From the NCBI RefSeq assembly GCF_010730955.1, contig NZ_AP022577.1, positions 5,642,001 to 5,706,000 on the forward strand: a stretch of 64,000 nt of DNA, given 5' to 3'. The position numbers were made by a program, and so were the translations under genes. Within the stretch, counting starts at the first letter, position 1. Every line of letters begins with the position of its first letter. Below are positions 1 to 9,179 of this stretch, one piece after another. This DNA is from Mycolicibacterium aubagnense. Its GTDB lineage: Bacteria; Actinomycetota; Actinomycetes; Mycobacteriales; Mycobacteriaceae. The notes beneath the pieces are model-generated. The model did not search any database. It had not been told where the DNA came from and worked only from the letters and a program-made list of their open reading frames with translations.

Positions 1-860
1 GCGTCATCAGTGGGCTGCAGCGAGCCGATGGCCATGACATAGCGCCGGTCCGCGCCGATCACGCCGGTGGACATGTGCATCCAGTTGTTGCCGTTCCATT
101 CCGGCATCCAGCCCTGCTTCACGGCAACCGGTTCGCCGTACAGACCATCCGGGATGCCGAAGCGCTGCGGGTAGCCGTCGGCGCCGGAGGGCGTGGATGC
201 GGCCAGATCGGCCAGGATGATGCCGGCCAACTCTGGGGGCAGCCCACCGGAGCCGTTGAGCAGCTCGTCGTAGTAATGCACCAGGTCGGTAGGGGTGCTC
301 ATGGTGTTCCACCACTTGCCGTCGTAGGGCACCGAGGTTCCGGTCAGACCGTAGCGGGCTGCCACGCGGGTGATGACGTTGTTGCCGCCGCTGCGGTTCC
401 AGAAGACCTCGGCAGCGGAGTCGTCGGACGACCGCAGCATGGTGTCCAGCGACTGGCGGTCGGCCGCGGTGAGCTCGATCTGGCCCTTGGCCTCCTGCAG
501 CAGGAGATCGTCGGCGATGAACAGCTTGGCCACCGACGCGATGGGCATCGCGGACCCGTCGCCGGTGGCGATCACCTGGCCGGTGTTGCGATCGAGCACC
601 GCGGTGCTGATCGACGCCCCGGCTGCCGAGGCATCGGTGGTGGCACTGCGTTCGCGGGCATCGAGGCCTGTCATGGCCGCAGCGGGTTCGGCGGCCGGAG
701 CTTCCGGCATCTCCAGCGCGCTGACCACCGGTACGACGGTCAGCGCGATCCGGTTCTGCGGCGGCGCTCCGTACACCTTCGCCTCGCAACCAGCTGTGAG
801 CATCACCGCTGCTGCCGCGGCAGCGGTGATGCTCAGCAGCTTCGACGGCTGCGGGCGCAT
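1..860 (-). CDS. lppW: LppW-like lipoprotein, serine beta-lactamase/transpeptidase fold (3' end outside window)
   Basis: Predicted exported lipoprotein related to class A beta-lactamase-like serine hydrolases. The reading frame starts at ATG 860, preceded by an AGGAG ribosome site. It opens with a signal peptide (MRPQPSKLLS, then an Ala-rich hydrophobic stretch) ending in a lipobox LTAGC, so the Cys at about residue 25 would be lipidated. An ASVAK segment near residue 115 fits the SxxK nucleophile motif of the fold. About 286 codons are visible; the gene runs off the left edge, so later motifs (KTG-like) cannot be judged. It is divergent from rplS, as lppW is in M. tuberculosis. The catalytic function of LppW is not established. 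Confidence 0.8.
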   Translation of the reverse strand, partial: MRPQPSKLLSITAAAAAAVMLTAGCEAKVYGAPPQNRIALTVVPVVSALEMPEAPAAEPAAAMTGLDARERSATTDASAAGASISTAVLDRNTGQVIATGDGSAMPIASVAKLFIADDLLLQEAKGQIELTAADRQSLDTMLRSSDDSAAEVFWNRSGGNNVITRVAARYGLTGTSVPYDGKWWNTMSTPTDLVHYYDELLNGSGGLPPELAGIILADLAASTPSGADGYPQRFGIPDGLYGEPVAVKQGWMPEWNGNNWMHMSTGVIGADRRYVMAIGSLQPTDD

Positions 861-1180
861 GGTTCTCCTAAACCTCACGACGGATAAAATTCTGGTTGAT
901 CAGCGTAACGGGTAAAGCTGTGTTGGGTGTGGCGTCTGTGACAGCGCAGAGTGTGATGTCTGCTGCACCAGGCCCGGTGGGGTCACGATTTCGTCACCCG
1001 GCGGCTGTCTGGCACAATTGAGCAGTTGTCCGCGCTGGGCGCGGGGTCGGCGTCTGTTTCGGATGTGTCCCCGCCCGCTGCGGCATCCGCCCAAGTACGT
1101 CCGTAAAGAGAATGGCTTTTCCGTCGCGCCGCATGGCGTCCGGCGGCTGTAGCCCGCGAGTTAGCAAGGAAGTGTCACCG
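861..1180. promoter_or_regulatory. Divergent intergenic region lppW/rplS
   Basis: This 320-bp stretch separates lppW from rplS and must carry promoters for both. I see no credible ORF. A weak promoter for rplS could be TCGTCA (991-996) with CACAAT (1013-1018), spacer 16, leaving a leader of about 160 nt; this is a guess. The rplS ribosome site is AAGGAAG just before the ATG. Confidence 0.3.
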
Positions 1181-1522
1181 ATGAAAACGCTGGACTTCGT
1201 CGATCAGGCGTCGCTGCGCGACGACATCCCGGCCTTCAACCCCGGCGACACCCTCAATGTGCACGTCAAGGTCATCGAGGGCAACAAGCACCGCATCCAG
1301 GTGTTCAAGGGCGTCGTGATCCGTCGCCAGGGTGGCGGTATCGGTGAGACCTTCACCGTCCGCAAGGAGAGCTACGGCGTCGGCGTCGAGCGGACCTTCC
1401 CGGTGCACTCGCCGAATATCGACCACATCGACGTCGTCACCCGCGGCGACGTGCGTCGCGCCAAGCTGTACTACCTGCGCGAGCTCCGTGGCAAGAAGGC
1501 CAAGATCAAGGAAAAGCGCTGA
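1181..1522 (+). CDS. rplS: 50S ribosomal protein L19
   Basis: Structural protein of the large ribosomal subunit, located at the 30S-50S interface. The 113-residue product begins [17 protein letters not shown] and contains the L19 core [13 protein letters not shown], the [10 protein letters not shown] loop and the basic C-terminus [14 protein letters not shown], almost identical in layout to the mycobacterial protein. The start at 1181 is chosen because it has an AAGGAAG ribosome site at about -8 and matches the family N-terminus; an in-frame upstream ATG at 1112 would add a non-homologous extension. It is first in the conserved rplS-lepB-rnhB order. Confidence 0.97.
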   Translation: MKTLDFVDQASLRDDIPAFNPGDTLNVHVKVIEGNKHRIQVFKGVVIRRQGGGIGETFTVRKESYGVGVERTFPVHSPNIDHIDVVTRGDVRRAKLYYLRELRGKKAKIKEKR

Positions 1523-1553
1523 GCTTGTTCGGCGACCTCGCTGCCGAACTGAC

Positions 1554-1565
1554 TAGCCTGGTGCC
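1554..1565 (+). promoter_or_regulatory. Leaderless promoter -10 for lepB
   Basis: TAGCCT (1554-1559) is followed by exactly 6 nt and then the lepB GTG at 1566. This spacing places the transcription start on the start codon. No Shine-Dalgarno sequence is present. Confidence 0.55.
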
Positions 1566-2417
1566 GTGACCGGCCCAAGCGAAGACAGCACCACTCCGGA
1601 CAGTCCGACGACGGACGACGCCGACACCACTGCGACCGCCGACTCGGCCGGCAAGGCTGACGAGGCCGGCGAGAAGCCGAAGTCGAAGCTGGCCGCGCTG
1701 CGCGAAGGCGTTGTCCTCGTCCTCACCGCGGTGCTGCTGTACTACGTCGTGCTGACATTCGTCGCGCGGCCGTACCTGATTCCCTCGGAGTCCATGGAGC
1801 CCACGCTGCATGGCTGCAGCGGCTGCGTCGGCGACCGGATCATGGTCGACAAGTTGACCTATCGGTTCGGCGCGCCCGAGCCCGGCGACGTCGTGGTCTT
1901 CAAGGGCCCGCCGAACTGGAACATCAGCTACAAGTCGATTCGCTCGGACAACCCGACCATGCGCTGGATCCAGAACGCGCTCTCGGTCATCGGCTTCGTG
2001 CCGCCTGACGAGAACGATCTGGTGAAGCGCGTGATCGCGGTAGGCGGCCAGACGGTGCAGTGCCGCAACTCGACGGGTCTGACGGTCGACGGCAAGAAGC
2101 TCAAGGAGCCGTACCTGGATCCGGCGACCATGATGGTCGACCCGGCGACGGACCCGTGCCTGGGCAACGAGTTCGGCCCGGTGAAGGTGCCGGACGGCCG
2201 GCTCTGGGTGATGGGGGACAACCGCACCCACTCGGCCGACTCGCGCGCCCACTGCACGAACACGCCGGCCGACGCCATCAACGCGCTGATGTGCACCGGT
2301 GACCCGATGGCGGGAACCGTGCCGGTAGCCAATGTGATCGGGAAGGCCCGGTTCATCGCGTGGCCGCCGTCGCGCTGGGGCGGTGTGGTCACGGTCAATC
2401 CGCAGACCGGTCAATAG
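1566..2417 (+). CDS. lepB: Type I signal peptidase
   Basis: Membrane-anchored Ser/Lys protease that removes signal peptides from exported preproteins. The 283-residue product has a Thr/Asp/Ala-rich cytoplasmic N-terminus (residues 1-45), one transmembrane helix (about 48-66) and the S26 catalytic domain outside. The nucleophile is Ser76 in SESMEPTL. The general base is Lys154 in [11 protein letters not shown]. The box E motif [11 protein letters not shown] is present. A Cys-containing insertion ([10 protein letters not shown]) follows the nucleophile, as in mycobacterial LepB. The GTG start is supported by the leaderless promoter. rnhB begins 8 bp downstream. Confidence 0.95.
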   Translation: MTGPSEDSTTPDSPTTDDADTTATADSAGKADEAGEKPKSKLAALREGVVLVLTAVLLYYVVLTFVARPYLIPSESMEPTLHGCSGCVGDRIMVDKLTYRFGAPEPGDVVVFKGPPNWNISYKSIRSDNPTMRWIQNALSVIGFVPPDENDLVKRVIAVGGQTVQCRNSTGLTVDGKKLKEPYLDPATMMVDPATDPCLGNEFGPVKVPDGRLWVMGDNRTHSADSRAHCTNTPADAINALMCTGDPMAGTVPVANVIGKARFIAWPPSRWGGVVTVNPQTGQ

Positions 2418-2425
2418 GTTTTGCC

Positions 2426-3109
2426 GTGCCGGTTTGGCCACCTCGCACGGTGATCCGCAAGTCCACGGGCCTGCGCACCTTGGAGTCCGCGCTGTACCGC
2501 GGCGGGTTGGGGCCCGTGGCCGGGGTGGACGAGGTGGGCCGCGGGGCCTGTGCAGGCCCGCTCGTCGTCGCAGCTTGTGTGTTAGGGCCGAATCGGCTGG
2601 AAAGCCTGGCGGCCCTTGATGATTCGAAGAAGCTGAATGAAGCCGAACGTGAACGGTTGTTCCCGTTGATCCGGCGCTACGCCCTCGCGTACCACGTGGT
2701 GTTCATTCCCTCGACCGAGGTGGACCGGCGCGGGGTGCACATCGCGAACATCGAAGGCATGCGCCGTGCTGTCGCGGGGCTGTCTCTACGGCCGGGCTAC
2801 GTACTCTCTGACGGGTTCCGGGTACCGGGCCTGCCGGTGCCGTCGCTGCCGGTGGTCAGCGGGGACGCCGCGGCCGCCTGCATCGCCGCGGCCAGCGTCC
2901 TGGCCAAGGTCAGCCGCGACCGCCTGATGGTCGAGATGGATGCCGTGCATCCGGGCTACGGGTTCGCGGTCCACAAGGGTTACAGCACCCCCGCGCACAC
3001 CGCGGCACTGGCGCAACTTGGGCCGTGCCTCGAGCACCGCTTCTCGTTCGCCAATGTGCGCAAGCTGGCTGCCAACCCGGCGATAGGGCAGCGCTGCCGA
3101 TCCGGGTGA
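2426..3109 (+). CDS. rnhB: Ribonuclease HII
   Basis: Cleaves the RNA strand of RNA-DNA hybrids and removes misincorporated ribonucleotides. The 227-residue product shows the RNase HII signature [19 protein letters not shown] (acidic DE pair), DDSKKL, the Asp in YVLSDGF and a final Asp in [12 protein letters not shown], which together form the metal-binding acidic set. The GTG at 2426 is chosen because it yields the N-terminus [11 protein letters not shown] seen in mycobacterial orthologues and lies 8 bp after lepB. Expression is probably coupled to lepB. Confidence 0.93.
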   Translation: MPVWPPRTVIRKSTGLRTLESALYRGGLGPVAGVDEVGRGACAGPLVVAACVLGPNRLESLAALDDSKKLNEAERERLFPLIRRYALAYHVVFIPSTEVDRRGVHIANIEGMRRAVAGLSLRPGYVLSDGFRVPGLPVPSLPVVSGDAAAACIAAASVLAKVSRDRLMVEMDAVHPGYGFAVHKGYSTPAHTAALAQLGPCLEHRFSFANVRKLAANPAIGQRCRSG

Positions 3110-3192
3110 GGAAAAATGGGAACTAGTCGCCAATCCGAAGAAGACATGGCCCGCAAGAACCGAAGGACCGCTGAACCGATGAGTCTGTGCCG

Positions 3193-3498
3193 ATGAGTGC
3201 CGAGGATCTCGAGAAGTATGAAACCGAGATGGAGCTCTCGCTGTACCGCGAGTACAAGGACATCGTCGGGCAGTTCAGTTACGTCGTGGAGACCGAGCGC
3301 CGCTTCTACCTGGCCAACAGCGTCGAGCTGATCCCGCGCAACGCCGACGGCGAGGTCTATTTCGAGCTTCGGCTGGCCGACGCCTGGGTCTGGGACATGT
3401 ATCGGCCGGCGCGATTCGTGAAGCAGGTCCGGGTCATCACCTTCAAAGATGTCAACATCGAAGAGGTCGAGAAGCCCGAACTCCGCCTGCCCGAATAA
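3193..3498 (+). CDS. DUF2469 family protein (Rv2901c-like)
   Basis: Small acidic actinobacterial protein of 101 residues starting MSAEDLEKYETEMELSLYREYKD. The family is highly conserved and always lies near rnhB, but its function is unknown to me. No transmembrane segment or catalytic motif is visible. The ATG at 3193 is preferred over the GTG two codons upstream because it matches the family N-terminus. It is followed after 3 nt by the TRIC-like channel gene. Confidence 0.9.
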   Translation: MSAEDLEKYETEMELSLYREYKDIVGQFSYVVETERRFYLANSVELIPRNADGEVYFELRLADAWVWDMYRPARFVKQVRVITFKDVNIEEVEKPELRLPE

Positions 3499-3501
3499 CC
3501 C

Positions 3502-4221
3502 GTGTCGACCATCGGCGAGCTGTTCGCCGTCATCGACCTGGCCGGCGTCCTGACCAACGCGATCCTGGGTGGGATCGTCGCCCGCGACGAGCGCATGGAT
3601 CCCATCGGCTTTCTGACCCTGGCGTTGCTCTCCGGGCTCGGCGGCGGCATCATCCGCGACACCCTGTTGCAACACGGACCGCCGGTGGCGCTCACCGACT
3701 TTCGTTACGCACTGTGTGCGGTGATCGGTGCCGCGATCGCGTTCCTGATGCCCATCGGCGGTCGCGGCTGGCGTGCGGTGTTTCCCTACGTGGACGCACT
3801 GGCCCTCGGTTGCTGGGCGACCGCCGGCGCACAGAAGACATTGGCGCTCGGCCTCGGCTGGGTGCCCGCCCTGCTGCTGGGCACCATCACCGCGGTCGGC
3901 GGCGGCGCGCTGCGGGACATCACCACGCACCGGGTGCCACAGATTTTCGGCGGCACCACGCTCTACGCCACCAGTGCCCTCGCGGCCAGCGCGGTGGTTG
4001 CCGGGTTCTGGTACGCCGGGCTGGCGCAAACCGGCGTTCTGGTCGGCACGACGGTCGGCGCGGGCCTGTGTCTGATCTCCCGCCGCCGCGGCTGGCAGCT
4101 CTGGAGCGGTTTGTCGTGGGAATACAGCTTCACCCGCAAGCCGGGGCAGCGGCTGCCACATGTCTCGGTGCGCATGTTGCGTGACGGTGCCGCCGACGGC
4201 ACCGGTGACGGTCAGCGGTAG
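3502..4221 (+). CDS. TRIC / UPF0126 family trimeric cation channel
   Basis: Predicted inner-membrane protein of 239 residues with about seven hydrophobic helices arranged as two repeats. Each repeat carries the family motif, GGGIIRD (about residues 48-54) and GGGALRD (about 134-140). Bacterial TRIC homologues form trimeric monovalent cation channels; the physiological ion here is inferred only from the family. The GTG start is 3 nt after the DUF2469 stop, so the two genes are likely co-transcribed. Its 3' end overlaps the convergent P450 gene by 10 nt. Confidence 0.85.
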   Translation: MSTIGELFAVIDLAGVLTNAILGGIVARDERMDPIGFLTLALLSGLGGGIIRDTLLQHGPPVALTDFRYALCAVIGAAIAFLMPIGGRGWRAVFPYVDALALGCWATAGAQKTLALGLGWVPALLLGTITAVGGGALRDITTHRVPQIFGGTTLYATSALAASAVVAGFWYAGLAQTGVLVGTTVGAGLCLISRRRGWQLWSGLSWEYSFTRKPGQRLPHVSVRMLRDGAADGTGDGQR

Positions 4222-5441
4222 CGCAGTTCCAGGCGCCGGTGCCGGCGCACCATGAGGCTGGGTACCCATTCGGCGTCGGCCAGCTCGAACCAGTCGGTGG
4301 CCTCCAACAGCATGGTGATCCCGATGCGGGCCTCGGTGCGGGCCAGTGCCGCCCCGACACAGAAGTGCAGACCTTTCCCGAACGCCAGATGATTGCGCAG
4401 ATTCGGCCGGCCCAGCTGCAGCAGGTCGGGATCGGCGAAAACCGCGGGGTCGCGATTGGCCGAACCCCAGAGCAGCAGCAGATGCCCGTCCTTGGGCAGT
4501 GGTACGCCGGCCAGCGTGGTGTCTCGGCGGATGTGCCGGTGATGGTTGCGGAAGGGCGACTCCAGCCGCAGCGTCTCCTCCAACAGGGCGGGCACCAGCC
4601 CGAGGTCGCCCCGTACCTGCTGCTGGACGTCGGGCAGGGTCGCCAGCAGCCGGGTGGCGTTGCCCATCAACCCGGCGGTGGATTCGCCGCCGGCACCCAC
4701 CAGCTGCACCAGCATCAGCACCGCCACGTTGTCTTCGATGGTGCCGTCGGCCACCGCGCGGGCGAGGTCGCCGAGCAGGTCGTTGCCAGGGTTCGCCTGC
4801 GCCTCGGCGAATTTCGCGTACAGGTAGCAGGCCAGCTGCGTGGAGGTCTCGACCGCGGTGCTGATGTGTTCGAGATCGAAGACGCCGCTGAGCAATTCGG
4901 TACTGCCGTACCCCCACTGCACCAATTGCGGCACATCGTCATCGGGGAGCCCAATCAGCCTGGCCACCAACGTCATCGGCAATCGGTCGCCGATGGCGGA
5001 CATCCACTCGATGCGGCCGTCCGCCGCCGCATCGCGCCACAGTCGTCGGGCAACGTCGGCGATCACCGGCTCAAGAGCCCGGATTCGTTTGGCCACCAGG
5101 GCCGGCAGCACCAGCTTGCGTTCGTGCGCGTGCCGCGGGTCGTCGCCGGTGGCCAGGACATGTCCAGCGGTGTCGACGGCTCCCATGCCGAAGGTCGACG
5201 GCCGCGTTCCCTCGGTCACCAGCGTGGCGGTCAGATTCGACGAGAAGTCGTCCGGGCGGCCGGCGGCCTCCTGGACGGCGTCCCAGGTGGTGGCCAGGTA
5301 GAAGTCTGTGCCGGTAACCCGGTGCACCGGACCGGCGAGTCGGAGCTGCGCGTAACAGGCATACGGATCGTCCAGCGTGGACGGGCTGAGAAGATCTGAA
5401 ACTAGTTGCACGCCTTGAGTTTTGGGCTCAGGAATCGGCAT
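4212..5441 (-). CDS. Cytochrome P450
   Basis: Haem monooxygenase of 409 residues; substrate unknown. The haem-binding loop FGKGLHFCVG carries the Cys ligand (Cys361), the K-helix has EETLR (ExxR), and the I-helix has VGAGGEST with the acid-alcohol pair used for oxygen activation. The ATG at 5441 begins MPIPEPKTQGVQLV. No ferredoxin gene adjoins it. It is divergent from the TetR gene at 5553, with a palindrome between them, so TetR control is likely. Its last 10 nt overlap the TRIC-like gene tail to tail. The frame stays open upstream of the ATG, but that extension has no similarity to P450s. Confidence 0.92.
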   Translation of the reverse strand: MPIPEPKTQGVQLVSDLLSPSTLDDPYACYAQLRLAGPVHRVTGTDFYLATTWDAVQEAAGRPDDFSSNLTATLVTEGTRPSTFGMGAVDTAGHVLATGDDPRHAHERKLVLPALVAKRIRALEPVIADVARRLWRDAAADGRIEWMSAIGDRLPMTLVARLIGLPDDDVPQLVQWGYGSTELLSGVFDLEHISTAVETSTQLACYLYAKFAEAQANPGNDLLGDLARAVADGTIEDNVAVLMLVQLVGAGGESTAGLMGNATRLLATLPDVQQQVRGDLGLVPALLEETLRLESPFRNHHRHIRRDTTLAGVPLPKDGHLLLLWGSANRDPAVFADPDLLQLGRPNLRNHLAFGKGLHFCVGAALARTEARIGITMLLEATDWFELADAEWVPSLMVRRHRRLELRYR

Positions 5442-5512
5442 GTCAAGGGTGATTCTGGGCTGTCTCACGCACAGTCCGCGAGCTGCGCTGATGCGGACGA
5501 TTCCGGAAATAT

Positions 5513-5529
5513 TGTCTCGGTGTGAGACA
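5513..5529. promoter_or_regulatory. Inverted repeat, probable TetR operator
   Basis: TGTCTC-N5-GAGACA is a perfect 6-bp dyad located 24 bp upstream of the TetR start and 71 bp upstream of the P450 start. It covers the expected -35 region of the TetR promoter. A related half-site, TGTCTCAC, lies at 5461-5468. Confidence 0.6.
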
Positions 5530-5540
5530 TAATCGTCGAT

Positions 5541-5552
5541 TAGTATCAAGGA
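5541..5552 (+). promoter_or_regulatory. Leaderless promoter -10 for TetR gene
   Basis: TAGTAT (5541-5546) ends 6 nt before the ATG at 5553. The spacer CAAGGA also resembles a ribosome site, so leaderless translation is likely but not certain. Confidence 0.5.
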
Positions 5553-6086
5553 ATGGACTGGCTGATCGGCGCCGAGCGCCGCGATGCGGGTATCGAACGC
5601 ATCTATGCCGCCGCGGCGGCCAGTGCGGCGGCCCGGGGTCTGGACCGGTTGAACATCGACGAGGTCGCCGCGAGCGTGGGCTGTTCCCGCGCGACGGTGT
5701 ACCGGTACGTCGGCGGCAAACAGGCGTTGCGGGACGGAGTCTTGGCCCGCGCCATCGCTCGGGTCGGTGAGGAGATCGCCGAGGCGGTGTCCGGGTGCAC
5801 CGGGCCGGAGCGGATGGCGGCGGCCGTACTGTCCGCCGTCCGGGTGGTCCGGGCCGATCCGGTGGCCTCGAATCTGGTGCGCACCGGTGCCTTGGCCGAC
5901 TTCGACTCGCCCCGGCTGGCGCAGACGGCGGGCGAACTGTCCGGGACCGCAGATCCGCTGCTGGCGGACTGGATTGTGCGGGTTGTCCTGTCGTTGCTGT
6001 GTTGGCCATTGGCCGACGAAAGAGCCGAAGAGCTGGTGGTACGCCGGTATGTGGCCGCGACAGCAGGGCCGGTGGGCCGCCCATGA
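5553..6086 (+). CDS. TetR family transcriptional regulator
   Basis: 177-residue one-component regulator. The N-terminal helix-turn-helix (about residues 32-60, NIDEVAASVGCSRATVYRYVGGKQAL) is typical of TetR proteins; the C-terminal ligand domain is not conserved enough to predict an inducer. It is transcribed divergently from the P450 gene, and the intergenic dyad TGTCTC-N5-GAGACA is the obvious operator, so it probably represses itself and the P450. Confidence 0.88.
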   Translation: MDWLIGAERRDAGIERIYAAAAASAAARGLDRLNIDEVAASVGCSRATVYRYVGGKQALRDGVLARAIARVGEEIAEAVSGCTGPERMAAAVLSAVRVVRADPVASNLVRTGALADFDSPRLAQTAGELSGTADPLLADWIVRVVLSLLCWPLADERAEELVVRRYVAATAGPVGRP

Positions 6087-6134
6087 CCATCCCGACAGGC
6101 GGTCATGACTGGGGTGTTTGCGACAACCGATTGT

Positions 6135-6146
6135 TAGGCTGAACAG
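6135..6146 (+). promoter_or_regulatory. Leaderless promoter -10 for PadR gene
   Basis: TAGGCT (6135-6140) ends exactly 6 nt before ATG 6147. No ribosome site is visible. Confidence 0.5.
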
Positions 6147-6812
6147 ATGGCAGGCAAGCCGCAGAGCAAACCGTCGCTGGCAGCGACGAGTTGGACGCTG
6201 CTCGGCATGTTGTCGTATGAAGAAGAACTCAGCGGCTATGACATCAAGAAGTGGATCGACTGGAGCGTCGGGTTCTATTACTGGAGCCCGTCCTACAGCC
6301 AGATTTACACCGAGCTGAAAAAGCTTGAGGGACTTGGTTATCTGGAGTCCCGCGTCGAGCAGGACGAGGGTCTGCGCTCTCGCCGCCTCTACAAGATCAC
6401 CGAGTCCGGCATGGCTGCGGTGACCGACTGGACCAACAACGCGCCCGTCGACCCTCCGGTGCTCAAACACAGTGTGCTGCTGCGGGTTACGTTCGGCCAC
6501 CTGAGCAACCCCACCCGGCTGCGGGAGCTGCTGGAGCAGCACGTCGCCTACTGCGAGGCCATGGCGCGTCAGGCTGCCGAGGACTCCGACGGCGCCAAAG
6601 CTCAGCCGGTGTGGGCGTATTCGGTGATCGCGCTGCGGTGGGCGGCCAAGTACTACGCCGCCGAGCGGGAACTGGCGCTCGAGCTCATGAAGGACATCGA
6701 CGAGGCCGACGCGGTGCTGCGGACCGCGGCGAAAGGTGTTGCGGGCATGCCGCGTTCGACGCCGGGCCTGTGGCGTGACGTCGAACGTGAGGTGCAGGGG
6801 CGCCACGAGTAA
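6147..6812 (+). CDS. PadR family transcriptional regulator
   Basis: 221-residue regulator with an N-terminal winged helix (about residues 12-90: LLGMLSYEEELSGYDIKKWID, then QIYTELKKLEGLGYLES and the basic wing RSRRLYKITESG) and a C-terminal helical PadR_C (VirR-type) domain (about 105-200). PadR proteins respond to small hydrophobic or phenolic ligands in many systems; the ligand here is unknown. It lies 60 bp after the TetR gene and has its own leaderless-type promoter. No divergent target is adjacent, so its regulon is not obvious. Confidence 0.88.
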   Translation: MAGKPQSKPSLAATSWTLLGMLSYEEELSGYDIKKWIDWSVGFYYWSPSYSQIYTELKKLEGLGYLESRVEQDEGLRSRRLYKITESGMAAVTDWTNNAPVDPPVLKHSVLLRVTFGHLSNPTRLRELLEQHVAYCEAMARQAAEDSDGAKAQPVWAYSVIALRWAAKYYAAERELALELMKDIDEADAVLRTAAKGVAGMPRSTPGLWRDVEREVQGRHE

Positions 6813-7013
6813 TCGCGACCTGCCACGAACCCGGCTCCCGCCGCCAGAGGCGGCTATGGAACGGGTGCCGGAGAACGTGACTCCGTCCGACGTGGTTACC
6901 TTGGGCGGGGACATCGATTCTGGTGCACGCCTGTCACCGCGAACCATCCTCGCGGTGACGGGGGCGTGCCGGGTCAAGGATCGTGTGAACCCTGGACACA
7001 GAAGGAGTGACCG

Positions 7014-7400
7014 ATGGCTGACCGCAATGTGCTGGGTGCTCCGCTGGAACCGTGCGGCGTCGAGCCGCTGACCGGCTTCTACCGCGACGGCTGCTGCTCG
7101 ACCGGACCCGAGGACGCCGGTCTGCACACCATCTGCGCGACTGTGACCGCCGAGTTCCTTGAACACCAGCGCTCGATAGGCAACGACCTATCCACGCCGA
7201 TGCCCCAATATCGGTTCCCCGGTCTGTCTCCGGGCGACCGCTGGTGCGTGACCGCGGTGAACTGGCTTCGGGCTCACCGCGACGGATGCGCAGCACCGGT
7301 GGTGCTTGCTGCCACCCATGAGCAAACCCTCGAAGTCGTGGCCCTCGAGGTGCTGAGGGCATACGCCGTCGATGTGCCCGACGATCTCGGTGGCCTCTGA
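7014..7400 (+). CDS. DUF2237 family protein
   Basis: 128-residue soluble protein with the DUF2237 signatures NVLGAPLEPC, PLTGFYRDGCC and PGDRWCVTAVNW and four conserved cysteines. The family is widespread in bacteria and its biochemical role is unknown. The ATG at 7014 has a GAAGGAG ribosome site 5 nt upstream. It stands alone: 201 bp without a gene precede it (nothing notable seen there) and the convergent KstD-like gene ends 72 bp downstream. Confidence 0.85.
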   Translation: MADRNVLGAPLEPCGVEPLTGFYRDGCCSTGPEDAGLHTICATVTAEFLEHQRSIGNDLSTPMPQYRFPGLSPGDRWCVTAVNWLRAHRDGCAAPVVLAATHEQTLEVVALEVLRAYAVDVPDDLGGL

Positions 7401-7472
7401 GTCGACTGGTGGCGAGCCCAATTCGGCTGCCCGCCGCGCAATCCCGGTCGGAGGCGCCTCGCGGCGGGCGGT

Positions 7473-9179
7473 CTACAGCTTTCCGGCAGCATCCTGTCCG
7501 GCGATGTAGCCATACACCAGGCCCTGCGCGATGGTCGCGCCCGCGCCCGGGTACACCGCACCGAAGGCGTTGGCCGCCGTGTTGCCCAGTGCGTACAGCC
7601 CTTCGATGACGCCGCCGTCCTCGCGGTGCACGCGGCCACGTTCGTCGGCCACCACGCCGCCGCAGGTGCCGAGGTCGCTCAGCGTCATCTTGACCGCGTA
7701 GAACGGGCCTTTGGCCAGCGGGCGCAGGTTCGGGTTGGGAGTGACCGTGGGGTCTCCGTAGTAGCGGTCGTAGGCGCTGCGGCCGCGGTTGAAATCAGGA
7801 TCGATGCCGGCGGCCGCGCTTTCGTTGAACCGTGTCATGGTCTGCTCGAAATCGGCGAGCGGGACGCCCATCTGCGCCGCCAGCCCGGCGAAGGTGCCGG
7901 CTTTGGCGGCAATGCCCGCCTGATACCAGGACTTGGGCAACGGCATCCGCGGGAACGATCCGGCGGCGAACACGTAGCTGTTGCGGTACTTCTGGTCGAA
8001 CACGATCCACATCGAGTCGACCGGCGTCCCCGCACGCTCGAGCTCGAGCAGGCGCTGGCCGAACGACATGTAGTCGGTCGACTCGTTGGCGAAGCGCTTG
8101 CCGTCCTGATCGACGATGAGTGAGCCCGGCAGCGAGCGCTCGGCCAGCAGCACCGCGGGCGGGCGGCCGCCCGCGGACGCCACCGCAGGGAACCACCAGG
8201 CCTGATCCATCAGCGCGGTCGCGGCACCCAGGTCGGTGGCGGCCCGGATGGCCTCACCGGTGTTCGAGTCGGCGCCGAGGCTCTCGTGGTCGCCGAGTGA
8301 ATCAGACTGGTGCTTGTGGCGCATCGCCATGTCGTGGTCGAAGCCACCGGCCGCCAGCACCACACCCCGCCGGGCAGTGACGGTGATCTCGCGGCCCGCG
8401 TGCGCCAGTACGGCGCCGGTGACCCGCCGGCCGTCGCCGGTCAGCCGGACCAGTGCGGTATCGGTCCAGATCGGGATACCGGCCTGCAGCACGCCGGCGA
8501 AGAGCCCGGCCGCCAGTGCCTGGCCGCCGGCGATGTACTCACGGCCCAGCAGCTTGCCGCCGACGCCCTGCGCGAGCCGTTTTGCGATGAGCGGTAGGCC
8601 TTTTCGTGGCACCCGCGTCATCAGATTCATCCACTTGTAGTCCGCGCCGGTGGTCGGCATCGGCACCGCGACCTCCATGACGCCACCGCGCAGCCGGTCC
8701 CGATACTTGCCGAGCACGCGGGCATTGAGTGGGCGGCACTCGCAGGTGCGCCCGGTGGCCCGGCCTCCTGGCAGCTCGGGGTGGTAGTCCGAGTAGTCGC
8801 GGGCCCAGAACAACCGCATCGGCGTGGTGCGCCTGAGCATGTCGACGGTAGCGTTGACGTGCTTCAGGAAGCCGGTGGAGCGGGCCGCCGGTGCGGTCCC
8901 GTTCACCACCGCGTCGAGGTAGGTCGCAGCCCGATCGGCGGTATCGGCAGTGCCCTTGTCGGTCAGCAGGGGAGTGGTCGGCAGCCAGAGGGCGCCACCC
9001 GAGCGGGCGGTGGACCCGCCTACAGCGGAGGCCTTCTCGACGACGAGGACGTTCAGCCCGGACTCATGGCCGCTCAGCGCCGCGGCCAGGCCGGTGCCGG
9101 AACCGATCACCAGCAGATCGACGGCCGTGTCAGTGATGTCGAGGCCGGCCGGAATCGTGGCCGCGGCAGATGTCGTCAC
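7473..9179 (-). CDS. KstD-like FAD-dependent 3-ketosteroid dehydrogenase
   Basis: 568-residue flavoprotein of the fumarate reductase/succinate dehydrogenase flavoprotein superfamily. The FAD-binding motif LLVIGSGTGLAAAL lies at about residues 23-36, a second FAD segment GGVIEGLYALGNTAAN and the C-terminal YPGAGATIAQGLVYGYIAG match KstD proteins, which insert the C1-C2 double bond into 3-ketosteroids. The start is a GTG at 9179. It is divergent from a KshA-like oxygenase, the other enzyme needed to open steroid ring B, which strongly supports a steroid role. Several KstD paralogues with different substrates exist in mycobacteria, so the substrate is unresolved. Confidence 0.82.
   Translation of the reverse strand: MTTSAAATIPAGLDITDTAVDLLVIGSGTGLAAALSGHESGLNVLVVEKASAVGGSTARSGGALWLPTTPLLTDKGTADTADRAATYLDAVVNGTAPAARSTGFLKHVNATVDMLRRTTPMRLFWARDYSDYHPELPGGRATGRTCECRPLNARVLGKYRDRLRGGVMEVAVPMPTTGADYKWMNLMTRVPRKGLPLIAKRLAQGVGGKLLGREYIAGGQALAAGLFAGVLQAGIPIWTDTALVRLTGDGRRVTGAVLAHAGREITVTARRGVVLAAGGFDHDMAMRHKHQSDSLGDHESLGADSNTGEAIRAATDLGAATALMDQAWWFPAVASAGGRPPAVLLAERSLPGSLIVDQDGKRFANESTDYMSFGQRLLELERAGTPVDSMWIVFDQKYRNSYVFAAGSFPRMPLPKSWYQAGIAAKAGTFAGLAAQMGVPLADFEQTMTRFNESAAAGIDPDFNRGRSAYDRYYGDPTVTPNPNLRPLAKGPFYAVKMTLSDLGTCGGVVADERGRVHREDGGVIEGLYALGNTAANAFGAVYPGAGATIAQGLVYGYIAGQDAAGKL

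Noticed and set aside
2980..4917. Open frame of 645 codons on the minus strand across rnhB, DUF2469, the TRIC-like gene and the P450
   Set aside because: Same reason: no recognisable motifs, Arg-rich, and it crosses four genes with clear homology.
5442..7166. Upstream extension of the P450 frame on the minus strand
   Set aside because: The frame stays open for about 575 codons before ATG 5441, but it is antisense to the TetR and PadR genes and would add a non-P450 extension.
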